Shown here: one piece after another, positions 32,066 through 40,830 of the stretch
How positions within the stretch are numbered: position 1 is the first letter of the stretch
How the letters are laid out: every line of letters begins with the position of its first letter
NCBI GenBank assembly: GCA_963991985.1
Contig: CAXDRX010000009.1
Span: forward strand, 1 to 55,845
DNA: 55,845 bases
From: MED-G17 sp963991985
GTDB taxonomy: Bacteria; Bacteroidota; Bacteroidia; NS11-12g; UBA9320
Reading direction: 5' to 3'
Notes under the pieces: model-generated
Seen by the model: only the letters and a program-made list of their open reading frames with translations
Told to the model about the DNA's origin: nothing
Database searches by the model: none
Made by a program: the position numbers and the translations under genes

Positions 32066-33087
32066 CGTTTTATATTTCTTTCATTCAAAGCATTTTGATA
32101 TTTACGAGCAACCCGAAGATGTTCGGCATACGTTTGGGTGAAGACATGACGGAAACTCAAATCAGGCTTGGCACAAAAGAACATAAAATCATGTTGTTCA
32201 AAATTCAAAACAGCATCGAGCGCATCTACCGAAATTAGGCCAATCCCACCCGGAGGAAGTCCATAAAACTGGTAGGTATTGTAGGGATTGATGAGCCCCA
32301 GATCTTTATGCAGTATTCTTTTTACTTTTTTATTTCTCAAAATAAATCGGATGCTTGGATCGGCATTTAATTTCCAATTTTTTCTAAGTCTGTTCAAATA
32401 AACTCCTGCAACTCTCTGCATTTCGTCGGGAAAAACCACTTCTGCCTCCACAATACTTGCCAAAGCCATTGCCTCATTACATTTAAGACCCAATTTTTTG
32501 GACATCGCTTTTCTATGTTCGTCCCACACGCTATTGTAATTTCTTCTAAAAAAATCAAGCAAGCCAGAAGAGTCGATTGCCCACGGGAGAAAATACCTAT
32601 CAGCAAAACACATAGACAATATTGGCATCAGATCTTCCTGGTTTTGATTTCCATTTTGTAGTAATCCAGTAAGCGCAGCACTCACCTTCTCTTTAGATAA
32701 AAATAATCGGGAAGAAAGAATTTCAATTAAGGAATCTTGAGAAATACCTTTGGGCAAATCAATCACTATATGTTCGTAATTTCCGCTTCTTATTTTTCGG
32801 ATCACTTGCACCATATTGCTTTTTGGTGAAAATGAATATTTGCCCGCAAAAAAATGATTCGGCAAATTCATTTTTTTGGCCAAATAATAAAATAGTTTGG
32901 GATGGCGAAGTTTGGAACGAAGCTCAGAATCAAAAGTACTTTGGAAAGTCTCATTTGGTTTGATAAATAAAACAATCGGATTATCGTTTTCTTTAAAACT
33001 TGTTGTTTTCCAAAAAACAAAAACAGAGCAAACAAACAACACGAAAAAAACAAATATTCCCAATGGAACAATTCTCTTGACTCGCAT
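32062..33087 (-). CDS. mltG: Endolytic murein transglycosylase MltG
   Basis: The ATG at 33087 yields 341 residues beginning MRVKRIVPLGIF with a single transmembrane anchor (about 6-26). An earlier ATG at 33159 would overlap dapB and push the anchor inside, so it was rejected. The YceG/MltG domain shows DLPKGISQDSLIEILSSRLF (LysM-like part) and the catalytic ASIVEAEVVFPDEMQRVAGV segment with the essential Glu, then YLNRLRKNWKLNADPSIRF and INPYNTYQFYGLPPGGI. MltG cleaves nascent glycan strands in the periplasm and sets their length. It is divergent from dapB, and only 34 bases separate the starts. Confidence 0.94.
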   Translation of the reverse strand: MRVKRIVPLGIFVFFVLFVCSVFVFWKTTSFKENDNPIVLFIKPNETFQSTFDSELRSKLRHPKLFYYLAKKMNLPNHFFAGKYSFSPKSNMVQVIRKIRSGNYEHIVIDLPKGISQDSLIEILSSRLFLSKEKVSAALTGLLQNGNQNQEDLMPILSMCFADRYFLPWAIDSSGLLDFFRRNYNSVWDEHRKAMSKKLGLKCNEAMALASIVEAEVVFPDEMQRVAGVYLNRLRKNWKLNADPSIRFILRNKKVKRILHKDLGLINPYNTYQFYGLPPGGIGLISVDALDAVLNFEQHDFMFFCAKPDLSFRHVFTQTYAEHLRVARKYQNALNERNIKR

Positions 33088-33110
33088 TTCGCCACTAAAG
33101 TATACTTTCG
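33077..33110. promoter_or_regulatory. Overlapping divergent promoters of mltG and dapB centred on a palindrome
   Basis: AAAGTATACTTT (33097-33108) is a perfect 12-bp palindrome. It supplies a -7-like box to each strand: TACTTTCG (33103-33110, plus) and TACTTTAG (33102-33095, minus), each one mismatch from TAnnTTTG. For dapB a TTG lies at 33077-33079 (spacer 23). The two boxes overlap, so only one polymerase could bind at a time. Confidence 0.45.
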
Positions 33111-33121
33111 CATTCAAAAAA

Positions 33122-33862
33122 GTGAAAATTGCAATTATTGGATATGGCAAAATGGGCAAAGCAGTGGAAGAAATTGCATTAGAACGAGGACATGAAATTT
33201 CAGTAATCCTCGATAGCCAAGACTACGCTCATCATGTATTTTCAGAGAGTGACATTGCCATAGAATTTTCACAACCTTCAGAATGCATCGAAAACATTAA
33301 AAAATGCTTCAAGGCCAATATCCCTGTGGTTGTTGGGACAACTGGTTGGTATGAGAATTACACAGAAATTAAAAACCTTGCCTTGTCACAAAATCAAGCA
33401 ATTATTACGGCAACAAACTTCAGTATTGGCGTAAACATGTTTTTTAAAATAAATGAAATGGTTGCTGCCTGGGCAAATAAAAAACAAGGATACAATTGCT
33501 CCATTCATGAAGTACATCACTTGCAAAAACTTGATGCCCCCAGTGGAACTGCTATTACCTTAGCCGAAACCATCATCAAGCAAAGCGAGAACCTGGAGGA
33601 TTGGAAGTATTTTGAAAAGCCAGGAGGAGCTCCTAACCATAAGACATTGCCCATTAGCGCCGCAAGAGAGAAGGATGTAAAAGGCATTCATGAAGTTATA
33701 TTTGAAAATGAAATTGACCTTATTACACTCAAACATGAAGCAAAAAACAGAAAAGGTTTTGCCAGTGGTGCCGTGGTTTCCGCAGAATGGCTTTTGGGTA
33801 AAAAAGGTGTCTTTAAAATCAATGAAATGATCAACGAAATTTTCACGACCCATGTCAAATAG
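33122..33862 (+). CDS. dapB: 4-hydroxy-tetrahydrodipicolinate reductase
   Basis: Starting at GTG 33122 the protein has 246 residues and begins MKIAIIGYGKMGKAVEEIAL, the family's usual first residues. The frame stays open upstream but that part is antisense to mltG. GYGKMG binds NAD(P)H, VVGTTGWYE is the VVGTTG signature, and VHHLQKLDAPSGTA carries the catalytic His and Lys (E-x-HHxxKxDxPSGTA). The enzyme works in lysine and diaminopimelate synthesis and feeds peptidoglycan, a plausible link to divergent mltG. lepB follows with an 11-base overlap. Confidence 0.95.
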   Translation: MKIAIIGYGKMGKAVEEIALERGHEISVILDSQDYAHHVFSESDIAIEFSQPSECIENIKKCFKANIPVVVGTTGWYENYTEIKNLALSQNQAIITATNFSIGVNMFFKINEMVAAWANKKQGYNCSIHEVHHLQKLDAPSGTAITLAETIIKQSENLEDWKYFEKPGGAPNHKTLPISAAREKDVKGIHEVIFENEIDLITLKHEAKNRKGFASGAVVSAEWLLGKKGVFKINEMINEIFTTHVK

Positions 33863-35165
33863 CAAAAAAAAGACGAATAAATCAACCAAACTTGACCTCA
33901 TTGCAACGGTTAAAAAATTCAGAAACCGAACCAAAATTGTAATTGCATTTTGGACAATATCCAACATTCTTTTTTTCTTGGCTTACCTTTTGGGAGCACA
34001 GGCATCCTTATTGAAAAGCTTGCTGGTATTCATCCTATGGGAATTGGTCATTTGGGTATATTACATCCACAAATACCATTACAAAAAGATTCACAAAAGT
34101 GGAGATTGGGTAAATGCAATATTGTTTGCAATTATTGCTGCAACAGTGATTCGAACATTCTTTATTGAAGCTTATAAAATTCCAACATCTTCTATGGAAA
34201 AATCTCTAAGAGTTGGAGATTTTCTTTTTGTATCCAAAATTAATTATGGCGCGAGGTTGCCTTTAACGCCTATTTCAATTCCCTTTGTTCACCAAAATAT
34301 TTTGGGAAGAAAAGCATATTCTGAATCTTTAAAAATGCCTTATTTCAGAACCAAAGGCCTTCAAAAAATAAAACGCCGCGATGTAGTGGTTTTCAATTGG
34401 CCTGCAGAACCTGACGGAAGACCGGCCGATAAAAAAATGAATTATATCAAAAGGTGTGTTGCCATACCCGGCGACAGCATATCAATAAGAAATGGTTATG
34501 TTTTTATTGATGGCCAAAAAGAAGACTTCCCACAAAATGGGCAATTTGAATACAGAATTTACAAAAAAGGCCAAAGTCTACTGCCAAAAAAGTTGTTTCA
34601 ATGGGATATTACAGACTACAATAGAGGCGTAGGCATGTCAGACCTTCATTTGTCTGAGAAAAGTTTACACACCATTAAAAAAGAATTCGAGCCAGACTCC
34701 ATCTCAAAAAAAATTTATCCAGAAGGAACAACGGACAGCTACTTATTCCCCACCGACACTTCTGTGATGGGCAGATGGAACAGAGATTTTATGGAAACCA
34801 TCTACGTGCCTGAAAAAGGAAAGTCGCTAGTGATCAATGCATCAAATTTTCCGATTTATGAAAAAATCATAAAAGAATACGAGGGAAACACAAATGCTTA
34901 CATGAGCAATAATCAGCTGATCATTGATGGAAAGCCATCACAAACCTATACATTCAAAATGGACTATTATTTCATGATGGGCGACAACCGTCACAATAGT
35001 TTGGATTCAAGATTTTGGGGCTTTGTTCCGGAAGACCATATTGTTGGCAAACCTTTATTCATTTGGTTTTCTCTGAAATACGAAACCCACAATGGAAATT
35101 ACAATCCCCCAAAAAACAAACTAAAAGGAGTTAGATTCAATCGAATTTTTAAGAAAGTAAGATAG
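33852..35165 (+). CDS. lepB: Signal peptidase I, long Bacteroidota form
   Basis: A 437-residue inner-membrane serine protease that removes signal peptides. Hydrophobic segments lie at about 28-48, 52-72 and 87-105. Box B PTSSMEKSLRVGD carries the catalytic Ser S114, and box D MNYIKRCVAIPGDSI carries the general base K200. Box E is MGDNRHNSLDSRFWGFVP. A large insertion (about 225-370) between boxes D and E is characteristic of this phylum. It overlaps dapB by 11 bases and lies three bases before fmt, forming dapB-lepB-fmt. Confidence 0.95.
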   Translation: MSNSKKKTNKSTKLDLIATVKKFRNRTKIVIAFWTISNILFFLAYLLGAQASLLKSLLVFILWELVIWVYYIHKYHYKKIHKSGDWVNAILFAIIAATVIRTFFIEAYKIPTSSMEKSLRVGDFLFVSKINYGARLPLTPISIPFVHQNILGRKAYSESLKMPYFRTKGLQKIKRRDVVVFNWPAEPDGRPADKKMNYIKRCVAIPGDSISIRNGYVFIDGQKEDFPQNGQFEYRIYKKGQSLLPKKLFQWDITDYNRGVGMSDLHLSEKSLHTIKKEFEPDSISKKIYPEGTTDSYLFPTDTSVMGRWNRDFMETIYVPEKGKSLVINASNFPIYEKIIKEYEGNTNAYMSNNQLIIDGKPSQTYTFKMDYYFMMGDNRHNSLDSRFWGFVPEDHIVGKPLFIWFSLKYETHNGNYNPPKNKLKGVRFNRIFKKVR

Positions 35166-35168
35166 CAT

Positions 35169-36095
35169 TTGAGAATAATATTTTTTGGCACTCCTCCATT
35201 CTCGGTTCCTAGTCTTAATCTTCTTGTAAAAAGTGGATACCGGGTAGTTGCCGTGGTGACGTCCTTGGACAAGCCCGCAGGCAGAGGTTTAAAAACGCAA
35301 AAATCCGCAGTAAAAAGGGCAGCTGAAGATTTAAACATTCCTATACTTCAACCGAAGAATCTTAAATCAAAAGAATTTATAAACCGCCTATCTTCCTTCA
35401 ATGCGGACTTACAGGTCGTTATCGCGTTTCGGATGCTCCCCGAAGTTGTTTGGAACATGCCCAAATTAGGAACCATCAACCTACATGCATCTATGCTCCC
35501 GGATTATCGCGGTGCAGCACCCATAAATTGGGCCATTATAAATGGTGAGGTCAAAACTGGACTAAGCACTTTCAAACTCAAGCACAAAATCGATACCGGA
35601 GATATTCTTCTACAACAAGAAATTTCCATTGGTCCAGAAATGAATGCAGGAGAACTCCACAACCTGATGATGGACGATGGTGCAAAACTGATCTGTCAAA
35701 CCGTTGATTGTATAGACCAAGGCACGGCAACCTTAAAAAAGCAGATTTTAACACTTGACAATCCCAAAATAGCGCCAAAAATCACCAAAGCCAATTGCGA
35801 AATCAACTGGAAAAATCGATCATTAAAAATATTCAATTTCGTCCGGGGTTTGTCCCCTTATCCTTGCGCATGGACCAAATGGGAGGGCAAAACATTTAAA
35901 ATTAAAAAAGTTCAAACTACTGAGGAAAATCAGCTCGAACCAGGGGAGATAACTGTCTATGAAAACAAACTTTTTGTAGGAACCAAAGACTTTGCTCTTC
36001 AGTTGCTAGAAGTTCAGTTGGAAGGAAAAAAAACAATGCCTTGTGAAGATTTTCTTAGAGGGATAAAACAGATTCCAAAACTTCTTGGTCTCTAA
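35169..36095 (+). CDS. fmt: Methionyl-tRNA formyltransferase
   Basis: A 308-residue enzyme that formylates initiator Met-tRNA. The start is TTG: an in-frame TAG lies two codons upstream and the conserved RIIFFGTPPFSVPSL follows at once. The formyl-folate site INLHASMLPDYRGAAPINW contains the catalytic Asn-His-Asp set together with HKIDTGDIL. The C-terminal OB-like domain (about 205-305) starts with APKITKANCEINW. It is the last gene of dapB-lepB-fmt and overlaps convergent prfB by four bases. It partners functionally with def at 24866. Confidence 0.95.
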   Translation: MRIIFFGTPPFSVPSLNLLVKSGYRVVAVVTSLDKPAGRGLKTQKSAVKRAAEDLNIPILQPKNLKSKEFINRLSSFNADLQVVIAFRMLPEVVWNMPKLGTINLHASMLPDYRGAAPINWAIINGEVKTGLSTFKLKHKIDTGDILLQQEISIGPEMNAGELHNLMMDDGAKLICQTVDCIDQGTATLKKQILTLDNPKIAPKITKANCEINWKNRSLKIFNFVRGLSPYPCAWTKWEGKTFKIKKVQTTEENQLEPGEITVYENKLFVGTKDFALQLLEVQLEGKKTMPCEDFLRGIKQIPKLLGL

Positions 36096-37178
36096 TTCCT
36101 TCCTTTCATCATTAAGTATGCTTTCATGAATTTTTCCAGATCACCATTCATTACGGATTGCACATTGCTTGTTTCTAAGTTGGTTCTTAAATCTTTAACC
36201 AATTTATAGGGATGCATAACATAATTTCTAATTTGACTGCCCCATTCAATTTTCATTTTTCCAGCCTCTATCTCCAATTGCTCCTCGTTTTTTTTGCGAA
36301 CCTCTATTTCATACAATTGTGATTTTAGCATTTTCAGCGCTCTTTCTTTATTGGCAAGTTGAGAGCGTTCTTTTTGACATTCTATGACCAATCCACTAGG
36401 TTGATGCCTCAACCTTACTGCAGTTTCAACTTTGTTTACATTTTGACCACCTTTTCCACTGGATCTGTACGTTTCCCAGGTTATCTCTGAAGGATTCACC
36501 TCAATTTCAATATCATCGTCTACCATAGGGTATACATAAACCGAGGCAAAACTCGTATGTCTTCGTGCACTGCTATCAAAAGGGGAAATTCTCACCAAAC
36601 GATGAACTCCATTTTCTCCTTTTAGATATCCAAAAGCAAATTCACCACTAAATTGAAGTGTCACACTTTTGACACCTGCAACCTCCCCCTGAACTTCATC
36701 CACAAAATCTACTTTGATTCCATTTTTTTCCGCCCACATGCAGTACATGCGCATCAGCATATTTGCCCAGTCATTGCTTTCCGTCCCACCTGCACCTGCA
36801 TTAATTTCTAAGATCGCATCCAACTGATCTTCCTCATTGCTCAACATATTTTTAAACTCCAAATCTTCAATGGCTTGGCAAGTGCTATCAAAATGTGATG
36901 CAAACTCTTCTTCCGACATCTCTCCTGCTTGCTTAAATTCCATAAGGGTTTCCAAATCTTCAATCATTGAAAAAACTTTTTGAAAAGCTTCAGTCCATAC
37001 CTTTTTTTGTTTGATTTTCCTTAAATGTAACTCGGCTTTCTGGGGGTTCTCCCAAAACGAAGGATCATGCGTTTGCTCCTCTTCGTCTGCTATAAGGACA
37101 AGCTTTTGATCAATGTCAAAGATATTCCCGAAGTTTTGAACAACGGGTATTTAATTCTTGGATTTGTATCGAATTCAC
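36092..37178 (-). CDS. prfB: Peptide chain release factor 2, with programmed +1 frameshift
   Basis: Two frames are joined: 37178-37119, starting at GTG and ending in CTT, then 37117-36092 after skipping T37118. The shift site reads GAA TAT CTT TGA C, the classic RF2 autoregulatory stop, preceded by a GGG that could pair with 16S rRNA. The first frame reads MNSIQIQELNTRCSKLREYL; the second continues DIDQKLVLIADEEE and PSFWENPQKAELHL, matching the family. The product has 361 residues, the normal RF2 length. SPF at 198-200 is the UGA/UAA recognition motif and GGQ at 243-245 triggers peptide release. A low RF2 level allows frameshifting at the in-frame UGA and restores synthesis. The ATG at 36967 is internal. 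Confidence 0.95.
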
Positions 37179-37187
37179 AATAATTTA

Positions 37188-37520
37188 TCAATATAATGCC
37201 TCCCAAAGCAAATCTCGGAAGGTGGTAATCTCTTCCCGATTGGCAGGCTTGTCTGATTGAACAATCAATTGGATTAGGTAGTCAAACTCTGAAATGTCCA
37301 TTTCTTCTTCCTCTCCTTCGAAAAAACCCAAATCAAAATTTTCATTGTCTTGGATGTATTCTGAAGCCAAACGCAAAATTTTAATCACTGCAGGATCTTT
37401 TTCGACCTTGACCATCTCTCTAACCGCTAACAATTCGGCACTCACCCAGTTGGGGTCCAGCCCCTCTTTCGACTTTTTTGCGATTTTCAACAATCTATCT
37501 TTGGCCTCCTGGTTTTCCAT
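37188..37520 (-). CDS. Conserved-looking small acidic protein of unknown function
   Basis: A 110-residue helical protein without signal peptide, membrane segment or recognised motif. It has a basic N-terminal part (DRLLKIAKKSKEGLDPNW), a hydrophobic-heptad middle (IKILRLASEYIQ) and an acidic stretch FFEGEEEEMDISEFDYLIQL. It lies nine bases upstream of prfB on the same strand, so the two are probably co-transcribed. A consensus -7 box (TAAATTTG, 37535-37528) lies seven bases before the ATG. Coding status is supported by the promoter, operon position and length. The function is unknown. Confidence 0.7.
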   Translation of the reverse strand: MENQEAKDRLLKIAKKSKEGLDPNWVSAELLAVREMVKVEKDPAVIKILRLASEYIQDNENFDLGFFEGEEEEMDISEFDYLIQLIVQSDKPANREEITTFRDLLWEALY

Positions 37521-37527
37521 AGAAGTT

Positions 37528-37535
37528 CAAATTTA
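37528..37535 (-). promoter_or_regulatory. -7 box of the small protein-prfB operon
   Basis: TAAATTTG on the minus strand, an exact TAnnTTTG match, seven bases before the ATG at 37520. No clear -33 TTG. Confidence 0.4.
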
Positions 37536-37607
37536 GTATATTTTTTCACTTTACTACCTTTAAACACCTTACATACATTGGCTTTTAATGATTATCATTT
37601 TGCTGAT

Positions 37608-37615
37608 TACCTTTG
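37608..37615 (+). promoter_or_regulatory. -7 box of cinA
   Basis: TACCTTTG, an exact TAnnTTTG match, 16 bases before the TTG start at 37632. No well-spaced -33 TTG. Confidence 0.35.
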
Positions 37616-37631
37616 ATACAAAACAAAAGCA

Positions 37632-38876
37632 TTGAAAGCAGAAGTAATCACCATAGGAACTGAGATTTTAATTGGTCAAACCATCGACACAAACTCTGCA
37701 TGGATTGGAAAAAAATTAAACAACATAGGCATTCAAATAGAGCGAATTTCTAGCATCAAAGATGAAGAAAAAACAATAATAGATTCACTCCACGAAGCCT
37801 CAAAAAGGGCAGACATCATTATCACAACTGGTGGCTTGGGGCCAACCAATGACGACATCACGAAATTTACACTTTGTAAATATTTTCATACAGAGCTAAT
37901 TGAAGACCAAACTGTTTTGAAAAATGTGAAAACAAGGCTTGCCAAAAGAGGGATTGAAATGAAAAAGATAAATCGAGACCAGGCTTTGGTTCCAAAAAAT
38001 TGCTTACCCCTTGAAAACAAAAATGGAACTGCTCCAGGCATGTGGTTTCAAGAAAATGACAAGATTTACGTCAGTATGCCCGGAGTCCCTTATGAAATGA
38101 TGGGTATCATGGAAAATTGGGTGTTGCCAAAATTGTCAGACCAAATAAAGATTAAAACCAATATCGTTCACCGCACCATTACCGTTGTAAACACACCAGA
38201 ATCAATCTTGGCTTCACATCTTGCCAATTTTGAAAAGCAGTTGCCTGCATTTTTATCTTTGGCCTATTTGCCGCACAAAACTTTGGTGAGGATTCGTCTG
38301 AGTGGAGAACACACAGACAGCGTATTTTTGGAAGAGTGCATGGAAAAAAACCTGATTTCAATGAAAAATACATTACATCAACACACATTTTTCGAAGGAA
38401 GTCTTGGGATGGTGCAGATTGTTGCACAACTTCTAGTAAAACAAAATAAGACGATATCCATCGCAGAAAGCTGTACAGGAGGTGCCATTTCTGCACAGCT
38501 TACTTCTATTTCTGGAATTTCTCGAGTCTTCAAAGGATCTGTTGTGGCCTACCACAATGAAATCAAACAAAAACTAAAAGTGCAAAATGAAACCATTGAG
38601 CATTTTGGTGCCGTGAGCCAAGAAACCGTCAAAGAAATGTTACAAATTAGAAATGAATTTGGCACGAATACATCGGTGGCAATATCGGGGATTGCTGGTC
38701 CCAGCGGAGGATCAAACGAAAAACCCGTTGGAACAGTTTTTATAGGTGTTTCTAACGACAAGATTTCTAAAATTAAGCGTTTTAAATTCAATGGAAACAG
38801 ACAAGCGATTATCCATAGTTCATGCTTTTTTGCAATGGAAATGATTAGACAACTTTTAATGAATGAAATTGAATAG
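37632..38876 (+). CDS. cinA: CinA-family nicotinamide-nucleotide amidohydrolase
   Basis: A 414-residue two-domain protein. The N-terminal MoCF/COG1058 domain (about 1-170: EVITIGTEILIGQTIDTNSA, TTGGLGPTNDD) has ADP-ribose pyrophosphatase activity in homologues. The C-terminal CinA domain (about 255-410: ISIAESCTGGAISAQLTSIS and GSVVAYHNEIKQKLKV) is the NMN deamidase. It serves NAD recycling. The start is TTG 37632: an in-frame TGA sits at 37614-37616, and the family's first residues (MKAEVITIGTE) begin exactly here. It is followed 33 bases later by the E2 gene on the same strand. Confidence 0.93.
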   Translation: MKAEVITIGTEILIGQTIDTNSAWIGKKLNNIGIQIERISSIKDEEKTIIDSLHEASKRADIIITTGGLGPTNDDITKFTLCKYFHTELIEDQTVLKNVKTRLAKRGIEMKKINRDQALVPKNCLPLENKNGTAPGMWFQENDKIYVSMPGVPYEMMGIMENWVLPKLSDQIKIKTNIVHRTITVVNTPESILASHLANFEKQLPAFLSLAYLPHKTLVRIRLSGEHTDSVFLEECMEKNLISMKNTLHQHTFFEGSLGMVQIVAQLLVKQNKTISIAESCTGGAISAQLTSISGISRVFKGSVVAYHNEIKQKLKVQNETIEHFGAVSQETVKEMLQIRNEFGTNTSVAISGIAGPSGGSNEKPVGTVFIGVSNDKISKIKRFKFNGNRQAIIHSSCFFAMEMIRQLLMNEIE

Positions 38877-38909
38877 CAATCAATAATTAGCGATTATTGC
38901 ACTAGACTT

Positions 38910-40217
38910 ATGGCAAAAACAATGTTAATCATGCCCAAGATGGGCGAAAGCATAGCTGAAGCAACCATTATCAAATGGCTGAAGTCTGAAGGAGAACCCA
39001 TTGAAGTAGATGAAGCTGTTTTAGAAATCGCTACAGACAAAGTAGACTCCGAGGTTCCCTCTCCTATTCAAGGTGTTTTAGGCAAATTATTGTTTCAAGA
39101 AGGTGATGTCGTAAAAGTGGGTGCAGAGATAGCAGAAATTATAACGGAAAGTGACGAAAAAAGTAAAGAGATGGAAACCACCGATACCAAACCATTGGAG
39201 TCCATTGCAGAAAACATCGAAAAAGAAATAGATACCCTCGTTCAGAAACAATCTGAACAACCAAAACCAGCGAATAAAAGTGATAGATTTTACTCGCCTT
39301 TGGTTTTAAATATTGCCAAAACCGAAGGTATTTCTCTCGAAGAATTAGAAAATATCCAGGGCAGCGGGAAAGACGGTAGAGTAACAAAAAAAGACATAAT
39401 TGCTCTTGTTGGTCGCAAGAATCAAAATCCAACGACAGAAGAAAAATCTTCTAAAGAAACTAAGGCAAATCATTCAGCAGCACAAAACCAAGTGAAATAT
39501 GTGGATGGGAAAGACGAAATCATTCAAATGGATCGGATGAGAAAACTCATTGCCGAACATATGGTGAATAGCAAAAAAACAAGTCCACACGTCACCTCAT
39601 TTGTTGAAGCAGACGTGACCAACATAGTAAGGTGGAGAAACAAAGTGAAAAAAGAATTTCAAGAAAGGGAGGGTGAGAAAATTACATTCACTCCAATCTT
39701 TATAGAGGCAGTGGCGAACGCAATAAAAGAATTCCCGCTCATCAATGCAAGTGTAGATGGAGATCAAATTGTCAGAAAAGGAAACATCAACATCGGAATG
39801 GCAGCCGCTCTTCCAAGCGGCAACTTAATTGTTCCCGTGATTAAAAATGCAGACCAGTTAAATTTGCTCGGACTGGCCAAACAAGTAAATGACTTGGCCA
39901 ATAGGGCGCGAAAAAATCAACTAAAACCAGAAGAAATACAGGGCGGCACCTATACCATAACCAATGTCGGCACTTTTGGGAATGTAATGGGTACACCCAT
40001 CATCAATCAACCTCAAGTAGCTATATTGGCCCTAGGCGCAATTCAGAAAAAACCTGCGGTTATTGAAACCCCCGATGGAGATTTTATCGGAATAAGGCAC
40101 AAAATGTACCTTTCACACTCCTATGACCATAGGGTAGTCGATGGAGCATTGGGTGGACAATTTGTTAGAAAAGTAGCAGACCTATTGGAAGCTTGGGATA
40201 TCAATCGCTCAATTTAA
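38910..40217 (+). CDS. 2-oxoacid dehydrogenase E2 (dihydrolipoyl acyltransferase)
   Basis: A 435-residue acyltransferase core. The lipoyl domain (1-78) has lipoylated K44 in EIATDKVDSEVPSP. A Glu/Lys linker follows, then the peripheral subunit-binding domain (about 128-168: YSPLVLNIAKTEGISLEELE then GRVTKKDI), and the catalytic domain (about 205-435) with SHSYDHRVVDGALGG, whose His and Asp do the transfer. The DKVDSEVPSP lipoyl site resembles the branched-chain or generic Bacteroidota E2 rather than a PDH E2 (which has ETDKA). No E1 or E3 gene is adjacent, so the complex (branched-chain, 2-oxoglutarate or pyruvate) cannot be fixed. Confidence 0.9.
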   Translation: MAKTMLIMPKMGESIAEATIIKWLKSEGEPIEVDEAVLEIATDKVDSEVPSPIQGVLGKLLFQEGDVVKVGAEIAEIITESDEKSKEMETTDTKPLESIAENIEKEIDTLVQKQSEQPKPANKSDRFYSPLVLNIAKTEGISLEELENIQGSGKDGRVTKKDIIALVGRKNQNPTTEEKSSKETKANHSAAQNQVKYVDGKDEIIQMDRMRKLIAEHMVNSKKTSPHVTSFVEADVTNIVRWRNKVKKEFQEREGEKITFTPIFIEAVANAIKEFPLINASVDGDQIVRKGNINIGMAAALPSGNLIVPVIKNADQLNLLGLAKQVNDLANRARKNQLKPEEIQGGTYTITNVGTFGNVMGTPIINQPQVAILALGAIQKKPAVIETPDGDFIGIRHKMYLSHSYDHRVVDGALGGQFVRKVADLLEAWDINRSI

Positions 40218-40277
40218 TTTATTTAGAAAAAATCAGTAAAATTTTTCTTCTTTTAGTGATTGTAAAAACAAATTGAG

Positions 40278-40285
40278 TAATTTTG
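40278..40285 (+). promoter_or_regulatory. -7 box in front of the polysaccharide-locus regulator
   Basis: TAATTTTG, an exact TAnnTTTG match, ten bases before the TTG start at 40296. A TTG at 40260-40262 is only 15 bases upstream, closer than usual. Confidence 0.4.
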
Positions 40286-40295
40286 TTGCTCAATT

Positions 40296-40826
40296 TTGAT
40301 TGAAACACTTATCTCTTCCAAAACAAGAATTAAGCTTCTGCTTAAGTTCTTTCTAAACTCCTCAAATCGCTCCTATTTGAGAGGCTTGGAAGCAGAATTC
40401 AAAGAGTCGACCAATGCCATTCGTCAAGAATTAATCAAATTTGAAGAGGCAGGCCTTTTGATCTCTGAAAATGAGGGAAACAAAAAGTACTTTAAAGCCA
40501 ATTTGGCGCATCCTCTTCACAATGATTTAAAAAGTATCATTTATAAAATGGTGGGACTCGATACGGTTATTGAAAATGTGGTTCTTAAATTGGGCGATCT
40601 AAACAGAGTTTACCTCTCAGGTAAATTTTCAAAAGGATTGGACAGCGATTTGGTTGAGTTGATTTTTATTGGGGAAATCGACAAAAAATATTTGCAAGAA
40701 TTGTGCGAAAAAGCAGAACTCTTGATCAAAAGGAAAATTAAAAAAATTGTTTACAATTTAGAAGAATACATGGAAGCTACCGCAAAGGAAAATTTCTCCC
40801 AGTACCTTCTACTTTGGAGCAAATAA
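40296..40826 (+). CDS. Winged-helix regulator with degenerate nucleotidyltransferase-like domain, heads the polysaccharide locus
   Basis: A 176-residue protein starting at TTG (LIETLISSKTRIKLLLKFFL); the family begins at this point and no ATG is available. The N-terminal winged helix (about 1-70) contains YLRGLEAEFKESTNAIRQEL and a wing AGLLISENEGNKKYFKAN. The C-terminal half (about 85-170) follows the MNT nucleotidyltransferase outline, VYLSGKFSKGLDSDLVELIF, but the GS and DxD catalytic positions are replaced (GK, and DLVEL), so catalysis is unlikely. Close relatives stand directly before exopolysaccharide or capsule genes in many Bacteroidota, and a regulatory role there is inferred. A hairpin and a 73-base gap separate it from the aminotransferase gene. 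Confidence 0.82.
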   Translation: MIETLISSKTRIKLLLKFFLNSSNRSYLRGLEAEFKESTNAIRQELIKFEEAGLLISENEGNKKYFKANLAHPLHNDLKSIIYKMVGLDTVIENVVLKLGDLNRVYLSGKFSKGLDSDLVELIFIGEIDKKYLQELCEKAELLIKRKIKKIVYNLEEYMEATAKENFSQYLLLWSK

Positions 40827-40830
40827 TGAT

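Noticed and set aside
32897..33121. N-terminal extension of dapB by 75 codons
   Set aside because: The frame is open but antisense to mltG coding sequence and shows no family similarity; the conserved DapB N-terminus begins at GTG 33122.
33088..33159. mltG start at ATG 33159
   Set aside because: It would overlap dapB on the other strand and bury the membrane anchor; ATG 33087 places the anchor at the N-terminus.
33560..33967. Minus-strand 135-codon ORF over the dapB-lepB junction
   Set aside because: Antisense to two well-identified genes and without family features.
36092..36967. prfB as a 291-residue protein starting at ATG 36967
   Set aside because: The +1 frameshift site and an upstream frame with RF2 homology restore the full 361-residue product.
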